Shown here: in pieces, positions 57,821 to 64,000 of the stretch | Numbering within the stretch: position 1 is the first letter of the stretch | Layout: each line of letters starts with the position of its first letter | Origin: Galeruca laticollis | Lineage: Eukaryota; Arthropoda; Insecta; Coleoptera; Chrysomelidae | Direction: 5' to 3' | Length of the DNA: 64,000 bases | NCBI GenBank assembly: GCA_963921935.1 | Contig: OY998176.1 | Coordinates: forward strand, 177,998,445 to 178,062,444 | Notes under the pieces: generated by a model | Databases searched by the model: none | Seen by the model: only the letters and a program-made list of their open reading frames with translations | Told to the model about the DNA's origin: nothing | Translations under genes and position numbers: made by a program

Positions 57821-59939
57821 TTATTATTGTTGATTTATGATATATAATTAATTTTATATTTATATTTAGTTTTGTTATTTTTATATGTAACCTAGGCTAG
57901 CTCAAAATCTAATTTTTTTTCTAAGTTGATGTTTATCTAAATTATTTAAATCCTCAGTCGGAAACATGAAACTCCTCCCTTTGAGTTCAGGATGCATTAA
58001 ACCAATGATTGATGAAATTTATTCATAATCTTACCTTTTTCCTTTGTGATCTCTTGATGACACTAAATCTCTTAAATAAAAAGATTGAAATACGAAGATA
58101 ATGCTAATTTATTCATGGATGTGATAAGAATAAAAATTACCAACACTTTAATGTGAAACTATTTAATAAAGTATTTCGAAACTATTGATTTAATTTGAAC
58201 ATTGAAATTTATGAATTTTTGCCACCCTATATAACATACATTCTTAGCTACAAATTATTCTCACTATTGCGTCGGCGCATAATATCCAAACGCATGCGCT
58301 CCTGTAACATAATATGATACGAGGAAAGATTTTCCCACTATAAGAAGCGTCTATTCAGTTAACATGCCACTAGCACGTTGGTAATGGTGAAGTTTTTTAA
58401 AAAGTTATAAAATGTATACCATCAATTACTTATACGTGTGTATTTCTAACATAAATATGTGTGAGTTATGAATGTGAAGAAAGTGATAGACAATAGTTAG
58501 GCATGCAATAATTAGAAAGAAGGTGTGAAAATTATTGGAACATTCATGATGCACGTGATATATCTAATGGATGAAATTACAAAAGGTGAGTACAATAATT
58601 TTTAGTGATTAAATATGCAATTATCAATAGACAAATTTATGATGCATCATATTCTTATTGTTTTTTGGCCTTTTTTAATGCATTATTTGATTCGAATTCC
58701 AAATAAGTTTATTTAAAAGACAAAGACCTTAGTTTTTGATATCAATGCCGGCTGCAACTCTCATATTCTAATTCTTGATGATATCTCACAAGAGATATGC
58801 ACCTTCACTACTGCTTTATCCTTACACAGGATTAGATACACTTGTTATTAGTTTGATTTCACTTTTTGATGTAAATTTAACGTTTAAGCATTTTTTTTAA
58901 ACAAAATTTTCACAGAGAGCCATCTTCATCAACGCGTCCTCTCTCACACCCCAAAATCGACTTTTCTTGTTTTTAAAATCAACAAGCATCTCGGCTTCCC
59001 CAATCCATAGCTCACTTATTTGTTATTTTTAACAAAAATTGTCATTTTCATGACTTTTAGTTATTAATTTAAAATACTTGAATTTTTTGTCCTGGAGGGT
59101 AATCACACTGATTCACTATTATTTCTATTGCACTAAGGAATCTCTATTATGTCCTTTTTTCCTTATATACAATAGTTAATTTGTTGATAATTATGTTGTT
59201 TAGCTATTTTGATAAATGTTTATTTCTACAAAATTTACAACCTACATTAGTAATTTACCTATATGTAATTGATTCTTTTTTTAATTTTGAATTTTATTCT
59301 ATAACTCTTGATTATTTTAGTTTTTTTTTTAATTAAAGTTCTATATACAATAAATAATCAATGATTTTATGTTGGTAATTAAAATTCACTAGGATTCATT
59401 ACTTCCTGTTTATATTCATTTCCTTTTTCATCAGTTTGGGCTGTGTTCCATCTATTTTATGCCATACCGTTCTCAACCCTTTATGAAATTACTGAATGAA
59501 TGCATGAATTCTAAACTTTTACTATTAAAACTCATGTGAATAATGTTAAGCTATTATTGGACTGATTATTTTTTTATATTATTTCAGGTTTCAAGATATA
59601 ATATGAAATTTCTTACTGTGGAAACTCCTATGGCAGTGTTCAGCACCATGTGAAATTCCTTGACATTGACATCTATTTGGAATTGCTTGTACAGGTAATA
59701 TTTAATATTTAATTAGCTAATATTGTTTTTGGATTTCCTATTCTTTATCCCTTTTTTAAACAATCACAACAATATTCAACCAGATTTATTCATATTTCAT
59801 TCTTTTTTTATATTTTTATATTTGAGTTATTATGGATTTTTTTATAATGGTTGTGTCTACTGACACACCTTCCGTTATAATAGGACCTTGTCATGTTTAT
59901 TTATTTCAATTTATTTATAAAACTAGATAACTAGTTCAA
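57821..59939 (-). repeat. Gypsy 5' LTR, about 2.1 kb (left arm of the large inverted repeat)
   Basis: In element orientation it begins TTGAACTAGTTATC at the TA array (59939) and ends ACAATAATA before the primer site. Its inverted partner is 61323-63450. Matches run along the length: TGTCAGTAGACACAACC, GGGCTGTGTTCC, AGTGAGCTATGG with AAAAGTCGATT, GCGTCGGCGC with CGCATGCG, and CCCTTTGAGTTC. Length is large for an LTR, so part may be an internal or captured segment. Small open frames inside have no known domain. Confidence 0.7.
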
Positions 59940-59965
59940 TATATATATATATATATATATATATG
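59939..59965. repeat. TA microsatellite
   Basis: TA run at the outer edge of the left LTR. Confidence 0.9.
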
Positions 59966-61252
59966 AATTGTTTTTTTAGAAATGTAAAAAAAATGTTTTA
60001 TAATTGAAAAGTTAATATCTTGAACAATATAATGAAATGTATTAAATGAACAACTATGAGTTATTTTGATTGGTTACATATATTTATATGATTTCAATAA
60101 ACAGAGGGCTAATATAAAAATGAGGTTTTTTGTTTAGAAAAGAAGTTGTTGATTAGAGAAAAAAGAAAGTGTTAAGGAGTAGTATTGAAAAATCACAAAG
60201 AAGTACATTGTTCTTTAGAAATAATATAAGAATTGTTAAAATTAAAGTAAAATAAGATAAAAGCAGTAATACTAACCTCCAAAAAGCATTCCTGGAAAGA
60301 GGGAATATCCTATGCAGAGAATATCGGCTTTCACTATCCTGAAAAGTCTATATATCCCGTATCGTGGGAACAATAATTTCCACGATATTTGAAGACAACC
60401 TATGCCTGGAAAGCCTTCGAAATTAAATTGATTTGAATGGATTCTTGAATCAATCCCGACATTCGTCGAAGTAGCCTACAAGAAATAGAGAAGAAATTGA
60501 GGTGAACAAATCTATTGATAATCACCGAATGATAAAAGGTAATTAAAAACTGTTTCATTTTAAATAAAACTCGTCGTGTGTGTATTGTACATTAAATATT
60601 GAAGCTCTCTTGACGGAGTGTGTTTCTGACATTCATCCATTTTATACCGAGAATTTTCTGTGAATGTCAAGTTGTTTTGTATTCTATATAACGCATAACA
60701 AGTTGCATACTTGCATGTATTTAGTATGATTTCATTTGTGTGAATGTATATCGTGTGGAAGATCATTGTAGATAAGTTCATTTTTTCAATTGATGATAAA
60801 AAAGAATAATGTATTTTTTTATATAACTTAACAAGTCTTCCCATTTGGAAGAACAAATTATATTGTCTGTAGACTGCATTTTTAAGTGTTTAATTTATCA
60901 GTTGGCAGTATTGATGAAGCGGATTGCAACTCGAGAGGGGGTTTGGAACGGAATGTACAGGACCGTTCTGTAAGAATTTACAAGAAAAAGAAAATAAGAA
61001 TTTCATTTTTATTTATTTGGCGCTTTTGTTAAAAGAATCATATGAATATTTAATCTTATGAACCCAACATCCTGAGAAGCTGAGTGCTCATTTAAAAAAT
61101 TTTATAATTAAAAGGGATATAAAGGTAAGTGCACTGTGTGGCATTATTAAACCTAAATAATTTTCTTAAATATACCGGGCAAATTAAAAAACCTTCATTA
61201 AATCAAAATTATAATAACATATAATTAAATTCACATAAAGTAAACTACAATA

Positions 61253-61256
<4 letters not shown>
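59966..61256. other. Spacer between the inverted LTRs, with fragments of related terminal units
   Basis: 60578-60722 is the second copy of the 140 bp repeat at 54766-54905. 60730-61256 matches the end of the unit at 51190-51780, including GAATGTACAGGACCGTTCTGT, TTTGGCGCTTTTG (primer-site-like) and a final ACAATAATA at the TA array. No complete gene was recognised. Confidence 0.5.

Positions 61257-61322
<66 letters not shown>
61257..61322. repeat. TA microsatellite
   Basis: Long TA run. One retroelement end (ACAATAATA) abuts its left side and an LTR start (TTGAACTAG) its right side. Confidence 0.92.
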
Positions 61323-61324
<2 letters not shown>

Positions 61325-63450
61325 AACTAGTCATCCAGTTTTGTAAATATATTGAAATAAATAAACATAATAAAAAGGAAGGAGTGTCAGTAGACACAAC
61401 CATTAGAATAAATTCAATAACAAGTCAAATATTAAAATATAAAAAGATTGAAATATGAATAAATCGGGTGAAATATTGATGTGAATGTTTTAAAGAGGGA
61501 TGAAGAATAAAAATTCCAACACTATATTAGTTAATTAAATAGTAAATATTACCTGTACCAGTAATTCTGATTGGTTGTCAAAGTCACGGAATTCCGTATT
61601 ACACTGAACACAGCCATAGCAATTTCTGCAGTACGAAACGTCATATAATAGCTTGAAACCTAAATTAAGAGAAAATAATAATCAGTCTAACGATAACTTA
61701 ACATTATTTACATATTTTTTTTTAGTAGTAGCAAAAGTTTAGAATACCATGTATCCATTCATTCATTGCAAAGGGTTGAAACTAGATGGAAAAGATAGCT
61801 GGAACACAGCCCAAACGTATAAAAAGGAAATGAATATTTACAGGAAGTAATGCCTGCTAGGGAATTTTCATTACCAACATAAAATCATTGCTTATTGATT
61901 ATATATATAAAATTTAATTACAAAAAAAAAATAATCAGGAGTTTATGTATAATAACTATAAAACAAGACTCAAACTAAAATAGAATCAATTACATATAGG
62001 TTAATTAATAATATAGGTTGTAAAATTTGTAAAAATAAACATTTCTCAAATTAGCTAAATAACATAAATATAAGAAAATTGACTATTGTAGGAGGAAAAG
62101 GGGACTTAATTAGAATTCCTTAATACAATAGAAATCTAAGTGAATCAGTGTTATTACCCTCCAGGACAATAAATTCATGTTTTTCAAAATAGTAACTAAA
62201 AGACTGGAGAATAACAATTTTAGTGATAAAAAAACAAATAAGTGAGCTATGGACTAGGGAAGCTGAAATACTTGTTGATTTTGGAAAAACAAGAAAAGTC
62301 GATTGGAGATGGTGATGAAGGATGCGTCGATAAAAGATTGCTCTCTGTACAAAATTGTTTAAAAAGTATTTAAAAGTTAAAATTATATAAAAAATTTAAA
62401 TCAAACTAATCGCAAGAGTATCCAATCCTGTGTAAGGATTAAATAGTGCAGTAGGAGCATATCTCTTATGAGATATCTGCAAGATTTGAAGATGCGAGTG
62501 CAGCCGGCAGTGATAGCAAAAATAAGGTCTGTGTATTTTGCTTAAACTTCTTTGGAATTCCAATTAACATTTTCAAAGTGTACACTAAAATCTTTAGTAG
62601 AACGTTCGAATTATATAACGCATAAAAAGGCCAGAAGCAATAAAATATGATGCATCATAAATTTATCTATAGAGAATTATATCTTTAATATCTATAAAAT
62701 TATTATACTCACCTTTTGTAAATTTATCTACTTGAAATATCACGTGCATCATGAATGTTAAATTAAATCTCATATCTTCCTTCCAGCTATTGCATGTATA
62801 AGTTTAATCTATCACTTTCTTGACATTTAAACACATGCACATATATAGTTTATAAATTATCACTTATATGTAATTGATTATAGAAACTTGATAATTTTAA
62901 CAAAATTTTTTTATCACAAGCACGCTAACGTCGTGTAGACTATAAAACGTTATTTATGGAAGGAAAACCTCCTTCTTTCATGTATATTGTAGCAGCGCAT
63001 GCGTTTGGAGATTTAGCGCCGACGCAGTAGTGGGAACATTTTGTTATAAAGAATACATGTATGATATAGGGTGGCACAATTCCAAAAGAATAAATGTTCA
63101 AAGCAAATTAATAGTTTCAAAAATAATTTATTATGTTCCAATCAGGTTAAAAATTTTCAAATTATTTTATTAAACAGCTTTACATTAATGTGTTGATTTT
63201 TTTTATTCTCACATCCATGATTAAATTACCAATATCATTGTTGTCGTATTTCAATCGTTTTATTTAACAGATGTTGTTTCTTTCAGAGGTTGTAAGTTAA
63301 AGGTAAGATTATGAATATATTTCCTCAATATTTGATTATTATATCCAGAACTCAAAGGGAGGATTCTCATGCTTCCGACTAATTAAATAAACGTTATAAA
63401 TAAATAAATAAAAAAAATTGAGCTAGTCAATCAAGGGAATAATTATAAAT
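61323..63450 (+). repeat. Gypsy 5' LTR, about 2.1 kb (right arm of the large inverted repeat)
   Basis: Begins TTGAACTAGTCATCC and ends AATTATAAAT just before TGGCGCCCA. It is the inverted counterpart of 57821-59939 with moderate divergence and many small indels. No protein-coding frame was recognised. Confidence 0.7.
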
Positions 63451-63460
63451 TGGCGCCCAT
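63451..63460 (+). other. Primer-binding site, tRNA-Lys type
   Basis: TGGCGCCCAT directly follows the LTR end, matching the first nine bases of the tRNA-Lys primer site. The element therefore faces right, away from the left copy. Only about 50 bp of leader follows before a TA array. Confidence 0.7.
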
Positions 63461-63509
63461 AAATAAACTTAACAAAAAGATAAATTTATAAATTATTCAT
63501 TACAATAAA

Positions 63510-63510
<1 letters not shown>

Positions 63511-63545
<35 letters not shown>
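63511..63545. repeat. TA microsatellite
   Basis: TA run that cuts off the right-hand retroelement about 50 bp after its primer site. Confidence 0.9.
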
Positions 63546-63547
<2 letters not shown>

Positions 63548-64000
63548 GCACCTTCTATTTTGTGAAATTATAAGAGTAATAATAAGCAGAATAATAAAGT
63601 CATCCAACTGTTCCTAATACGAAACATAATTCATATGAAGTTTCAAGCTCCTTTGCTGGAGCTAAGAGAAGAATATCCAATTTTGAAATGAATTAAGTGA
63701 AATCACCAAAACTGTAGATATTATTCAGCTAACAATCCTGATGTGGATACTTGTGGCAAATACTCAGTATCCTCAGAACGTGAATGTTTTGCATGTATCT
63801 AAAGTCTAGTTACCATATGAATGAACCTGCAGATTATATCGTATTACACGTTTTGCAGAACAGTGACGCTTTTATGTTTTTGAAGCTAGCAGACTCAATT
63901 ACTGCTAATACTTGTTAGGTGCGAACATCTCAAAAATATTGTTGTTACCTGGACAAATATCTAAGATTCTTACTGGCCCAAGCAATTTTTAGCATCCAAT
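63546..64000. other. Unassigned end of the window
   Basis: No open frame, repeat or RNA gene was recognised in the last 455 bp. Confidence 0.4.

Overview
Organism and overall character. The window is AT-rich, intron-bearing eukaryotic nuclear DNA, almost certainly from an insect. It combines BEL/Pao and Ty3/gypsy (errantivirus-like) LTR retrotransposons, Penelope-like elements (PLEs), hAT, piggyBac, PIF/Harbinger and Tc1/mariner DNA transposons, and many TA microsatellites. The order cannot be fixed from this sequence. It is mostly a transposon graveyard, with one complete-looking small host-type gene, a few isolated exons and one apparently intact transposase gene.

Layout. 0-7 kb: a two-exon SAM-domain gene on the minus strand, then non-coding DNA with an errantivirus envelope-like fragment. 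7.2-10.2 kb: a Tc1 fragment, a decayed PLE, and two ~400 bp PLE terminal repeats arranged head to head. 10.4-11.5 kb: long-period tandem repeats. 12.7-19.7 kb: a 5'-deleted BEL/Pao element on the minus strand, split by a hAT element with an exact 8 bp target duplication. 20.3-22.6 kb: a second PLE. 23-30.5 kb: a mariner-like fragment, a 135 bp coding-phase minisatellite, a protease-like exon and two adjacent satellites (about 173 bp and 83 bp). 31-33.2 kb: a TA-bounded LTR-like unit and a nuclease-like fragment. 35.4-41.0 kb: a long-inverted-repeat element with TAA target duplications and PIF/Harbinger protein traces, itself interrupted by a 2.4 kb piggyBac element that has TTAA duplications and a complete 604-residue transposase. 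41.5-45.5 kb: a decayed gypsy element. 45.8-46.7 kb: a Tc1 relic. 48.3 kb: a receptor-like exon. 48.9-53.5 kb: TA arrays, two near-perfect palindromes, an LTR-like unit and a CUB/LDLa gene relic. 53.6-64 kb: a third PLE, a gypsy integrase, a gypsy gag, and two ~2.1 kb LTRs facing outward in a large inverted repeat, each followed by a primer-binding site.

Main messages. (1) The piggyBac copy is the only element that looks fully coding, and its pre-insertion site can be read from the opposite arm of the host inverted repeat. (2) The PLE termini share a CTGAnGA-N-stem-GAAA layout resembling a hammerhead ribozyme core. (3) Nearly every TA microsatellite abuts the edge of an LTR unit or palindrome, which points to TA-targeted insertion. 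No metabolic pathway or operon-like system is present; the interest is in nested mobile elements and their termini.
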